Part shown: piece after piece, positions 7,455 to 16,948 of the stretch
Numbering within the stretch: the stretch's first letter is position 1
How the letters are laid out: each line of letters starts with the position of its first letter
Origin: an uncultured Peptococcaceae bacterium
Lineage (GTDB): Bacteria > Bacillota > Peptococcia > Peptococcales > Peptococcaceae
Assembly (NCBI GenBank): GCA_900553245.1
Contig: USCP01000010.1
Location: 1-19,837 of the forward strand
DNA: 19,837 nucleotides
Direction: 5' to 3'
Notes under the pieces: generated by a model
Seen by the model: only the letters and a program-made list of their open reading frames with translations
What the model was told of the DNA's origin: nothing
Database searches by the model: none
Translations under genes and position numbers: made by a program

Positions 7455-9410
7455 TAATACGATCCTCTCTTAAAAAATAAATAGATGTCGTTCATTGAGA
7501 TGTTCATGATGATAGGTCGGCCATGCGGACAAGTATGAGCATTATCTAAGGTGGACAGTTCTTTCAGTAAATAGCGCACCTCAGATTCCGTCAACTGATA
7601 ATGGGCTTTTACCGCTGCCTTACAAGCTGCGGTAATAATCCGTTCCTCATTGATATCAGCAAGACTTCGTAAGGTATCTTTGCCGTGAAGATCATCCAAT
7701 AAATCAAGCAACAAGTCTGCAAACGAATCGGTATTACCGCTCAATATACTAGGAACAGTTTCGATTTCATAGCTAAGAGGTCCTTTCGTTTTTAAGGTAA
7801 ATCCGAGTTATCTAAGAACAAGAATGTTTTTTATTAAGGTATCCTCTTGTAATGGAGTGACGTTTAATGAAACCGGATACAGCAAAGGCTGTTGCACAAT
7901 GTGTCTGGTATTGTATTCTTTCATATATTTTTCATACAGAATACGTTCGTGTAAAGTGTGTTGGTCAATGATATAGAGATTATCAGTATCTTGTGCCAAG
8001 ATAAAGGTTTTGTTGAGCTGACCGATATAATCCAATTCCAAAAGCGCCTTTTGAGATAAAGCTGTTGCTGCCTTTTCTAGCCGGTGTCTCTTCATTAGTC
8101 ATCGTTTTAAGGTTTGGGTTCAACGACTGACCAGGCGATTGACTCATAGCAGTATAATCACTTGGTGTTTCTGCTACGACAGATGAAACTTCCAAGTGTT
8201 CTTGGAATGATGGAACCTCGTGATGTGCTGTGTTGTCGACTTCTTCTATTGTATGTCTACAAAGCGGAAGTGACAGTTCCTGTGATGCAGCGGCAGAAGC
8301 CTCCGTGACAGAGGATGAAAAATCAAGGGTTTGAGGGATAACAGGTGTTGTTACCGTTTGCTGCTTCAAGGTAAGAGGCTCGGTGTCGGGTTTTACCTCA
8401 TAAGGTACATTCAGTTTCGAAAGCCAAAGTTCTTCCTTAATTAGCTGAATCAAATCGTTTTTCCAATCGTCGATGTTTTTGAATTTAATGATTTTCTTAG
8501 ATGGATGGACATTGACATCGATATTAAATGCCGGTAATTGTAGCTTTAATACACAGATGCAAAAACGTCCTTTTGGAATCAGCGTATCAACGGCTTCATC
8601 GATTATTTGATTGAGTTCCTTGCTTTCGATGAGACGATTATTAACAAAATAAACCATGTGGTTTCGATTTTTTCGAGTAACAGTTGGAGGAAAAAACCAA
8701 CCTTCAATGGTTTGCTTTTGATAAAACGCATCGTTTTGAAAATGAATAATGTCATTTTCATCAATATCACCGTAAATATATTGCAATATCTGTGTGGTCT
8801 GCGTCAGTTGATTCGATGAGAAGATTACTTCGTGATTATTCAAGTAGGTGAAACTGATTTCAGGAAAGCCAAGGGCAAATTTGCAAACCAAATCATAGAT
8901 GAGTGCACTTTCGTGACTATTTGATTTAACGAATTTTTTTCGTGCCGGTACGTTGTAGTATAAATCCTTTACTTCGATGCAAGTGCCTTTACGAGGGGCG
9001 GCCACGGTGATATCAACGCTTCCGTTTGCGTCAGCGGTGAGGACTTTTGAAGGTGTGTCATCAGCGCGGCCGCTTGTAATACGCAATCGACTGATGACAG
9101 CAATTGATGCCAGCGCTTCTCCGCGAAATCCGAAGGTATTCAAACGATATACATCATTAAAATCAACGATTTTACTGGTAGCATGTCGTTTAATGGCCAA
9201 TGGTAAATCGTCCTCATAGAAACCGTCACCATCGTCTGTAATTTTAATTAAATCAACACCGCCGTTTTCAATTTCAATGGTGATGTTTTTTGCATTGGCA
9301 TCCAGCGCATTTTCTATCAGTTCTTTAACAGCCGATGATGGTCGTTCAATGACTTCGCCGGCTGCAATTTGATTGGCGACACGGTCTTCTAAAACTTGAA
9401 TAATTCCCAT
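7454..9410 (-). pseudogene. mutL: DNA mismatch repair protein MutL, frameshifted and with an internal stop
   Basis: The full reading would give about 651 residues, the normal MutL size. The N-terminal GHKL ATPase is intact: E30 in KELIENALDA, DDGDGF (59-64) and GFRGEAL (94-100). The reading frame from the ATG at 9410 runs past the linker and stops at 7983-7985 with nonsense residues. MutL sequence resumes in another frame from about 8095: LDYIGQLNKTFILAQ, then the endonuclease motif DQHTLHERILYE. That frame carries TAA at 7808-7810 and then continues uninterrupted to the proper end, with ACKAAVKA and CPHGRP. There are therefore two separate lesions: a net +1 (or -2) frameshift between 8098 and 7986, and a nonsense codon between LVLR and LGF. 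As read, only the ATPase domain and linker would be made. Good start signal AGGAGGG about 7 nt upstream; 16 nt after mutS. Sequencing error is the alternative. Confidence 0.88.
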
Positions 9411-9426
9411 TGGTTCCCTCCTATCT

Positions 9427-12003
9427 TTATACTTGTTGCGCTTTTTCTACATAGTCCATCAAAGCGTTGGCCATTTCACGCATGGTCATTTCTTCAATAT
9501 TTAATGCTTTAAGGTCTGTGACCCAATCCGGCAATGCGGGTTCAGCCGTTTCTTTGAAATCATAACGCTTGCTTTCAACCTGTGCGGATTCATTGGTTTC
9601 TAAATCCATAAGAACCTCGTTGGCAAGTTGAGTAATTTGTGTTGGAATACCGGCTTTTTTTGCAACATGGATGCCGTAACTTTTACTGGCAGAACCGGGC
9701 ACAATTTTGTGAAGGAAGATGATGTCCTTCTCGTCCTCGTAGACTGAAACTGTATAATTTTTTATTCCAGAATCTTCTTCAAGCGTTGTCAATTCGTGAT
9801 AATGGGTGGCAAAAAGCGTGCATGCATGGATTTTTTCGTTAATATATTTCGTAATGGCAGTGGCTAAAGCCAAGCCGTCATAGGTGCTGGTTCCTCTTCC
9901 GACTTCATCTAAAATAATCAAACTGTCCTTTGTGGCATTGTTGGTAATTGTTGCCACCTCATTCATTTCGACCATAAAGGTGCTTTGACCACCGGCTAAA
10001 TGATCACTGGCACCGATACGTGCGAAGACACGGTCGAACACCTTCATTTGAGCGCTTTTAGCGGGCACAAAGCACCCAATTTGTGCCATGATGGCGGCCA
10101 GGGCCACACTGCGACAATAGGTGCTCTTCCCACTCATGTTTGGTCCGGTAATGATGATAAAGCGCTGTTCTTCTTCAGAAAAATGAACGGTATTAGGAGT
10201 AAATTCACCAAGTTGATGTTGTCTTTCAATAACAGGATGGCGTAATGCATCAATATCAACAGTATTTTCAACAAGAACCGGCTTACAGTAATTATTTTCG
10301 ACGGAAACCGTTGCAAATGCCACGAATACATCGATAGAAGACAAGATGCGGCTAATGTGCAGCATACGGTCAATGGATTGTTGAAGATTTTCAAGGATGA
10401 TACGGAAAATTTCCGCTTCAAGAGCTTTGGCACGTTCAGAAGCGGTTAACAGCTTATTCTCCATTTCTTTGAGTTCTTCGGTGATGTAACGTTCGCTGTT
10501 TGCAAGGGTTTGCTTGCGTTGATAGGTTTTAGGAACCAATGCTTGGTAGGACTTTGTGACATCAAGATAATAGCCAAAGACTTTATTATAGCCTATTTTA
10601 AGGGTTTTAATGCCGGTGGCTTCTTTTTCTCCTTCTAAGTACTTTTTCAGCCAACCTTCACCGTTTACGACGAGTTCATGAAGTTCTGCAAGATCTGGAT
10701 GATATTCCGGACGAATGACATTGCCATCACGTACTAAATAGGATGGTTCGTCAAGAATGCTCTCCTCGATTAACTTGACAACGTCCTCAAGCAAATCGAA
10801 GTGATGAGCATATTCTTGGAATAATGGATTTTGACATTGCTGAAGAACCTTATAGATTTCCGGTAATGTCTTTAAAGAATTTTTCAGAGAAACCAAGTCA
10901 CGTGGCGAAGCGGAGCCACAAGAAATACGTGAGGTAATACGCTCAATGTCTTGTACATTTGAAAGCAAATCTTTTAACGTATAACGTAATGCATAGCTTT
11001 TGTAGAGTTCATCGGTGGCATCCAAACGCAGTTGAATGTGCTTTTGGTTAATCAGTGGCTCTTCCATCCAACGACGTAGTAAACGTGCGCCGGCGGATGT
11101 GGAGGTTTTATTTACAATGTCAAACAAGGCAGTGCCATTATGATTATTTAGTGTAGTAACAAGCTCTAGATTCTTTTTGGTAAACAAATCGAGTTGCATA
11201 ACACTTTTTGTGCTGTAGCGTGTAAGCCACAAGAGATGTTTAGGTTGGATACGGAGCATTTCCTGAATATAACCGAGTAGCACTGCAGCTGCAATGATTG
11301 CCGGTGCATCCTTGGTAGGGTCGTTAAAATTCAGAACAGCTAAATCATTGATTCCAAAGTGTGATAAGAGTTTTTCTTCTGCGTTAGATTCTTTGAACAG
11401 ATAACTGTTGTACGGAGAAAGATTCATTCCGTAGAGTGTTTCTTGCTGTTCGCTTAAAAAATCATAGAGTGGAACATTTTCATCGGAAAAAACACATTCT
11501 GATGGATGAAATTTTGTCAGTTCCTGAAGAAGAATTTGTTCATCATTGATTTGAGTCACTAAGAATTCGCCGGTGGAGACATCGGCAATGGCCAAACCGT
11601 AGTTTTTCTTACCGGTAATACAAACAATATAGTTGTTGGAGGACTCTAAGATATTGTCTTCGAGAACCATTCCCGGCGTAACGATTCGAATAACCTCACG
11701 CTTTACCAAGCCTTTTACAGCTTTTGGGTCCTCGGTCTGCTCGCAAATCGCGACCTTTTGGCCTTGTTTAATGAGTTTTTTGATATACATTTCTGCGGCG
11801 TGAAAAGGCACCCCACACATAGGCACTTTAATATCGCCGCCTCCATCGCGGGACGTTAAAGTTAAGCCAAGTAATTCGCTGGCTTTTTTTGCATCCTCGT
11901 CAAACATTTCATAGAAATCGCCAAGACGATAGAAAAGAATCATATTTGGATATTGGTCTTTGATTTGTTTGTATTGGACAAACATTGGCGTTGTTCCGAG
12001 CAT
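9427..12003 (-). CDS. mutS: DNA mismatch repair protein MutS
   Basis: 858-residue mismatch sensor, full length. The N-terminal mismatch-binding domain carries the F-Y-E reading motif (F30, Y31, E32 in RLGDFYEMF). The connector, lever and clamp domains follow. The ATPase has Walker A GPNMSGKST (620-628, lysine 626) and the Walker B/signature stretch LIILDEVGRGTSTYDG just over 70 residues later. The C-terminal helix-turn-helix used for dimerisation is at about 770-858. ATG start with AAGGAAGG about 7 nt upstream; 25 nt after mutS2. Nothing in it looks damaged, in contrast to its partner mutL immediately downstream. Confidence 0.97.
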   Translation of the reverse strand: MLGTTPMFVQYKQIKDQYPNMILFYRLGDFYEMFDEDAKKASELLGLTLTSRDGGGDIKVPMCGVPFHAAEMYIKKLIKQGQKVAICEQTEDPKAVKGLVKREVIRIVTPGMVLEDNILESSNNYIVCITGKKNYGLAIADVSTGEFLVTQINDEQILLQELTKFHPSECVFSDENVPLYDFLSEQQETLYGMNLSPYNSYLFKESNAEEKLLSHFGINDLAVLNFNDPTKDAPAIIAAAVLLGYIQEMLRIQPKHLLWLTRYSTKSVMQLDLFTKKNLELVTTLNNHNGTALFDIVNKTSTSAGARLLRRWMEEPLINQKHIQLRLDATDELYKSYALRYTLKDLLSNVQDIERITSRISCGSASPRDLVSLKNSLKTLPEIYKVLQQCQNPLFQEYAHHFDLLEDVVKLIEESILDEPSYLVRDGNVIRPEYHPDLAELHELVVNGEGWLKKYLEGEKEATGIKTLKIGYNKVFGYYLDVTKSYQALVPKTYQRKQTLANSERYITEELKEMENKLLTASERAKALEAEIFRIILENLQQSIDRMLHISRILSSIDVFVAFATVSVENNYCKPVLVENTVDIDALRHPVIERQHQLGEFTPNTVHFSEEEQRFIIITGPNMSGKSTYCRSVALAAIMAQIGCFVPAKSAQMKVFDRVFARIGASDHLAGGQSTFMVEMNEVATITNNATKDSLIILDEVGRGTSTYDGLALATAITKYINEKIHACTLFATHYHELTTLEEDSGIKNYTVSVYEDEKDIIFLHKIVPGSASKSYGIHVAKKAGIPTQITQLANEVLMDLETNESAQVESKRYDFKETAEPALPDWVTDLKALNIEEMTMREMANALMDYVEKAQQV

Positions 12004-12028
12004 TCAATTTCCTTCCTTGCTAGAGAGT

Positions 12029-14404
12029 TTACTTCAATACTGCGATGGTTGCACCGTCGCCACCTTCATTGGCAGGTGCGTAATAGAATTGCTTCACATA
12101 TCGGCTGCCGGAGAGTTTTTCCTTGATTGCTTTGCGAAGGGCACCTGTCCCTTTCCCGTGAATAATATGTACTTGTGTCAAATTATTGAGGTACGCATCG
12201 TCGATAAAGCGATCTGTTGCGGTTAATGCTTCATCGACGGTCATTCCACGTAAATCTATTTCTGATTTAACTGCTTTGACCTTCATAGCAGAACGATTGC
12301 TTGACATCGGTTGTTGGCGCTTGGATTTGATGGCGCGACTGACTTCGCTGAGCTTCACTGTGGATTTAATAATTCCTGCTTGCACCTCAAGTGTTTTCTT
12401 AGAAGTGTTCACAGATAATACGGTAGCGTTCATGTTAAAGTTGTTGAGATAGACGTCATCGCCGACTTTAATATTATTGATATTAAGAGGTTCGTTTGAA
12501 GAAACCACTTTTTTCTTTTTTGGTTTTGCTTTTTCGAGGGAGTGGTCGACGTTTTTTTTCAAATTGGATAAGTCAACCGCTGCTTGAACATGGTCTTTTT
12601 TACGAAGCTCTTTGAGCTCTTCACCTACAGTTTGAATTTGCTTACGGGTTTCTTCTAAAAGTGTGATGGCTTCTTCATTCGCCTGACGTTGTACTTGCGC
12701 ACGGTGGGCTTCGAGTTCTTCTTGTGCCTCACGCAGTGCCTGTTTTTCCTCTTCGATTTGCTTACGCTCATCGGCAAATTCGGCTTCTTGTTCATTTAAT
12801 TGACGTTGCAATTTTTCGAGATTTTTAACCTTATCAATCAATTCATTTTGGTTGGAGGTTAAAATGGTCTTGGCATTTTCAATAATATCGTCCTGTAAAC
12901 CGATGCGTTTTGCAATGGCGAATGCATTACTTTCACCGGATACCCCGATTACCAAGCGATAAGTTGGACGAAGGGTTTCAACATCAAAGGCCATACTTGC
13001 GTTTTGAACCCCGTCTGTTTGATAGGCATAGGTTTTTAATTCGCTGTAGTGAGTCGTTGCCAAAACCTTACAATTGATTTTCAAATTGGCATCCAAAATC
13101 GCTGTTGCCAAAGATGCCCCTTCGCCAGGGTCCGTCCCTGCCCCTAATTCATCGTACAATACGAGGGATTTACTATCCAGGTGATGAAGAATATCGCTAA
13201 TATTGACCAAATGTGAAGAGAATGTACTCAAGGATTGTTCAATACTTTGTTCATCACCGATATCGACAAAAACTTTGTCAAAAATACCGAGCGCACTTTC
13301 TGGATGTACCGGAATGTGCAGCCCGGCCTGATGCATCAAGGCCAAAAGCCCAACGGTTTTAAGGGTAACGGTCTTCCCACCGGTGTTTGGCCCAGTAATG
13401 ACGATGATGCGAGTTTCGTTGTTCATATCTAAACTGATTGGCACCGCACTGTCACGTTTTAAAAGTGGATGATAGGCACGTTTTAAATGAACATCAGTGC
13501 TTTCCAAGGTGCGTGGTGCCAAGGCATCCATCTTAATGGCAAGGTTCGCTTTACCAACGGTGAAATCAATATAGCCCAGATGGTACATGTTGGATTTCAA
13601 TGTTTGATGCTCTGCGGCACAGGCTTCGGAAAGCGCTTTCAGAATTTGATAGATTTCGTGCTTTTCTTCCTGTTCAAGTTGGCTCACCTTGTTATTCATC
13701 GGCACTAAGTCGGACGGCTCGATGTACAAAGTGGAACCGCTGGCAGATTGGTCGTGGATAATCCCGGGCACTCGGCTTTTGTGTTCCACCTTGACCGGTA
13801 CCACCAAACGATCGCCACGCACGGTAACGATTTGCTCTTGGAGAGCATCGCTCATTAAGCTGTTGCGCACGAGGGTATCCATGCGTTTGCGAATGCTTTG
13901 GTGGAGACTGGCGAGTTCTTTACGGATTTGGCCTAATTTGACAGAGGCGCTATCGAGCACATAGCCATCCTCGCGAATGGTGCGGTTGATTTGATTGCGA
14001 AGTGCATCGTTGATAATGAGTGCAGCCCCCATTTCGGCCATGTGCTTCAGATGATAGCCGTTCTTTTTTGCTTGAAAAAACTGATTGAGGTTTTTCGCTG
14101 CATAAAGGGAGCGTTCGATATCAAGAAACTCGTGAGCTTCCAATACTTGATGGATACGGAGCTTCTTTAAAATATCGCCGAGGTCGCGGATTCCGCCGAG
14201 AGGAATCATTTCCCCAACGGAAATCATGGCAACGATTTCGGCAGTTTCTTCTTGCCATTGCACAATTTGCTTATAGTCAGTGCTTGGAAAGCTCATCTGA
14301 GCACGTTTTTTACCCAGATTTGAGCTACATTCCGCACTGAGAAGCTCTCTGATTTTGTTAAATTCGAGTTTATCCAAAACCGGACTATTTTTATAATAAG
14401 ACAT
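12029..14404 (-). CDS. mutS2: Endonuclease MutS2 with C-terminal Smr domain
   Basis: 791-residue MutS paralogue lacking the mismatch-recognition domain. It has a MutS core and lever, then an ATPase with Walker A GPNTGGKT (lysine 344) and VLYDELGAGTDPGEGASLA. A long charged coiled coil follows (about 510-640), and then a C-terminal Smr domain (about 713-791) with IDLRG and the HGKGTGALR motif. Known MutS2 proteins act against recombination, and in B. subtilis bind collided ribosomes. The second role would suit neighbours that service translation. The start ATG directly follows the TAA of the U32 gene with no gap, with AAAGGAG 8 nt upstream inside that gene, so the two are probably translationally coupled. 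All family motifs are present. Confidence 0.96.
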   Translation of the reverse strand: MSYYKNSPVLDKLEFNKIRELLSAECSSNLGKKRAQMSFPSTDYKQIVQWQEETAEIVAMISVGEMIPLGGIRDLGDILKKLRIHQVLEAHEFLDIERSLYAAKNLNQFFQAKKNGYHLKHMAEMGAALIINDALRNQINRTIREDGYVLDSASVKLGQIRKELASLHQSIRKRMDTLVRNSLMSDALQEQIVTVRGDRLVVPVKVEHKSRVPGIIHDQSASGSTLYIEPSDLVPMNNKVSQLEQEEKHEIYQILKALSEACAAEHQTLKSNMYHLGYIDFTVGKANLAIKMDALAPRTLESTDVHLKRAYHPLLKRDSAVPISLDMNNETRIIVITGPNTGGKTVTLKTVGLLALMHQAGLHIPVHPESALGIFDKVFVDIGDEQSIEQSLSTFSSHLVNISDILHHLDSKSLVLYDELGAGTDPGEGASLATAILDANLKINCKVLATTHYSELKTYAYQTDGVQNASMAFDVETLRPTYRLVIGVSGESNAFAIAKRIGLQDDIIENAKTILTSNQNELIDKVKNLEKLQRQLNEQEAEFADERKQIEEEKQALREAQEELEAHRAQVQRQANEEAITLLEETRKQIQTVGEELKELRKKDHVQAAVDLSNLKKNVDHSLEKAKPKKKKVVSSNEPLNINNIKVGDDVYLNNFNMNATVLSVNTSKKTLEVQAGIIKSTVKLSEVSRAIKSKRQQPMSSNRSAMKVKAVKSEIDLRGMTVDEALTATDRFIDDAYLNNLTQVHIIHGKGTGALRKAIKEKLSGSRYVKQFYYAPANEGGDGATIAVLK

Positions 14405-16948
14405 TTATCGAACTCCTTTTACAAAATGTCCTTGCGTTGAATTTGAAATGGCTGGTGTTACAATTTTATTGCCACCATGGTGAATGAGTTGGCTTTTCAT
14501 GGCACAAACGGTTGTCAAAATTTGCTTGATGTTATCAGGCTTCATGTAGGCCCCTTGAATGCGCCAGTAATCCAGACAGAGCCCGTAGATTTCTTCGAGA
14601 TGTGGGCAAAGATTGTAGGTTTTATCGTTCAAAAGATATACATTACAGAATTGATCGCTTTCAAGGTCATAGCGCTTGTTTTCGCGTTCTAAGAAAAATG
14701 ACTTTGTGGCGCATGGAAGACTGCAAGGCTTGCTTACCTCGCGTTTACCAACAAGACTTCCCATTGGGCAATAACGGGTGTTCATCGCAGGTAGTTTACC
14801 AAAAATAACGATTTCAAGTGGAATACTACCAATACTAGAGAGGGTTTGCATGCGTTCATAGTCTAATTCGATAGACAAGGTTTGTCGGGACAGGCCAATC
14901 TGACTGAGTGCAGAGGCAGTGAGATCGTTGGTGAGATTCAGATGATAATCGCCGGCGTAGTATTCAATGCCGAGATCTTCGAGAATTTTGGCATGCCCTA
15001 GATTGGAAATCATAAAGCGTGTCATCCCACCGTCGATAAGTTTTTGACACAAAGTGGTGTAATAAACCTCTTCCTCGTCTTCCTTCATAAGCGGTGGCAG
15101 GCTGCACAAGAGCGGAATTTCTTCTTTTAAGGTGAGAATGTCTTCTACGCTGAGGCCGTCGTTGCGATGGGTATTCAAAAGAAGGATGTTGAGCTCTTCG
15201 GCGCCGGCGTCGATGGCTGCTCGAGCTTGTGCCATAGTGCGTACCTGTACGGTAATCACCGGATCGTGCTCAATTTTAATCTGTGGTGGAATTTCATCAA
15301 GGACTTCCATACATTCTTCGATGCGTTCGGCAGCGGACGGTGGTACAAGCGGCGCCTCTTCTTCTGGGGTTAAGGAAGCGATGAGGCTGTCGTAGTGTTG
15401 CAGCATGTCATTCTTTGCTTTGGTCACAACACTCATTGGCACAAAGACATCTTCAGGACCGGTGATTTCGATGACACCAACACTGTAGCCGGTGTTTGAA
15501 AGCTTGTTGAAGCCGTTTTCAATGACTTCGCGGCTGGATTTACCGTTACGGGATTGCTCCACCATAAAGTCGGAACGATATTCGTAGCTTAATGCCTCAT
15601 CGCCATCCTTAGGGGTAAACACAGCCACTGCAGAGAAAGGTTTGCCGTAAGCGGTTTCGATGTAGAAATTGATGCTTCCCTTTTCTTTGGTTTGAGGGAG
15701 TGGCATCTTCTTTGTTTTGAGGAGATTTTTTGAAAGCTCCTTATCAAAGGTTTTGTAGCAATATACCACATGCTTGAGGTCGGATGCATCTTGAATTTGG
15801 TGTTTGATACGAATGGTATCGCCGGTGTTAAACGCTTTGCCGACCTGTCCCTTGGTATCAGTGATTTTATCGAGATACCCACCCCATACCGGTTGAAGGT
15901 TTTGATCATAGAGGGCGATGCCATCGCCCGGGGTGAGCGTGGTTGCGAGTTTAATGGTGCAATCGGTTTTTGTGATTTTCACAAGTTCGCCGAGCGGAAT
16001 CCCGGTGTTTTTCGGTGTATGATAGCTCATCATGGATTCGCCCGGTATACCGTGCAGATATGCACTGGAAAATCCTTCGCGATTAAAGACCACCGCCATT
16101 TGCTCAAGGTCCTTTGCAAATGCCGGCTGCTTATTTTGTTCTGCAATGGCATCAATATGCTTGCGATAGACATCGGCCATCAACGCCACATATTCGGGTT
16201 GCTTCATGCGCCCTTCGACCTTTAAGGATTGCACCGGTACATCCATGAGCTTGGATAAATCCGGTAAGAGGTTCATATCCTTTGGACTGAGCAAATAATT
16301 TTGCGCGATAAGTTGATTGGTTTTGCTGCCAACTTCGTATAACTTGTATTGATTGCGGCAAGGTTGGGCACATTGTCCGCGGTTACCGCTACGGTCGCCC
16401 TGCAATGAGCTTAAATAGCATAAGCCGGAGTAACTCACGCAAAGGGCACCTTGTATAAATACTTCAAGGTCAATGTTGGAATGGGCGCGAATATTCTCCA
16501 TTGCACGCAAGGAGGTTTCGCGCGCAAGCACCACGCGGTCAAAACCAATTGCTTCCACAGCTTGCACACCGGAGCGGTTCATGATGGCCATTTGCGTGGA
16601 AATATGTACTTCGGTTTCCGGAAAATGAGAAAGAATCAAGGTGGCGATTCCAAAATCCTGCACGATGAATGCATCTAAGCCTCGTTCTACCAATTTTGCA
16701 ATGGCTTCAATGCAATATTCTAACTCGTCGTTAAAAAGGAGAATATTTAAGGCGCAGAAAATCTTTGCGTTGCGCTGGTGAGCATAGTCAATGGCTTCGG
16801 TGATTTCATCGAGACTGAGATTGGTCGCCTTGGCACGAGCACTGAATTGCTTGTAGCCTACATAGACGGCATCGGCACCGTGATCGATGGCGAGCTTTAC
16901 AATTTCTAAATTACCGGCAGGCAATAAAAGCTCTGGTTTATTAGTCAT
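14405..16948 (-). CDS. Large U32-family protein with DUF3656 (RlhA-like)
   Basis: 847-residue U32 'peptidase' family protein. The N-terminal barrel begins LLLPAGNLEI and GADAVYVG. The U32 signature EVFIQGALCVSYSGLC is at about 162-177, with cluster cysteines C170, C177, C193 and C197 (GQCAQPC). A DUF3656-like middle region is at about 390-510. A second U32-like barrel starts near 570 (VQVRTMAQARAAIDAGAEE) and ends with another cysteine group: CPMG, CSLPC and later FC and LCPH. The closest characterised member by layout is E. coli RlhA (YdcP), which hydroxylates C2501 of 23S rRNA. This one is longer than RlhA, as large Bacillota versions tend to be. Its start overlaps the ABC-F gene by 8 nt, with AGGAGGT about 9 nt upstream. 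Target is inferred, not shown. Confidence 0.85.
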   Translation of the reverse strand: MTNKPELLLPAGNLEIVKLAIDHGADAVYVGYKQFSARAKATNLSLDEITEAIDYAHQRNAKIFCALNILLFNDELEYCIEAIAKLVERGLDAFIVQDFGIATLILSHFPETEVHISTQMAIMNRSGVQAVEAIGFDRVVLARETSLRAMENIRAHSNIDLEVFIQGALCVSYSGLCYLSSLQGDRSGNRGQCAQPCRNQYKLYEVGSKTNQLIAQNYLLSPKDMNLLPDLSKLMDVPVQSLKVEGRMKQPEYVALMADVYRKHIDAIAEQNKQPAFAKDLEQMAVVFNREGFSSAYLHGIPGESMMSYHTPKNTGIPLGELVKITKTDCTIKLATTLTPGDGIALYDQNLQPVWGGYLDKITDTKGQVGKAFNTGDTIRIKHQIQDASDLKHVVYCYKTFDKELSKNLLKTKKMPLPQTKEKGSINFYIETAYGKPFSAVAVFTPKDGDEALSYEYRSDFMVEQSRNGKSSREVIENGFNKLSNTGYSVGVIEITGPEDVFVPMSVVTKAKNDMLQHYDSLIASLTPEEEAPLVPPSAAERIEECMEVLDEIPPQIKIEHDPVITVQVRTMAQARAAIDAGAEELNILLLNTHRNDGLSVEDILTLKEEIPLLCSLPPLMKEDEEEVYYTTLCQKLIDGGMTRFMISNLGHAKILEDLGIEYYAGDYHLNLTNDLTASALSQIGLSRQTLSIELDYERMQTLSSIGSIPLEIVIFGKLPAMNTRYCPMGSLVGKREVSKPCSLPCATKSFFLERENKRYDLESDQFCNVYLLNDKTYNLCPHLEEIYGLCLDYWRIQGAYMKPDNIKQILTTVCAMKSQLIHHGGNKIVTPAISNSTQGHFVKGVR

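Noticed and set aside
7986..8098. Programmed ribosomal frameshifting in mutL
   Set aside because: No slippery heptamer or stop-codon context is visible, the needed shift is +1 (or -2), and a further in-frame TAA downstream would still prevent a full product.
248..16948. Protease function for the two U32 proteins, from their traditional family name
   Set aside because: Both carry the four conserved cysteines of the iron-sulfur RNA hydroxylase group and sit among RNA-modification genes. Nothing in the window supports proteolysis.
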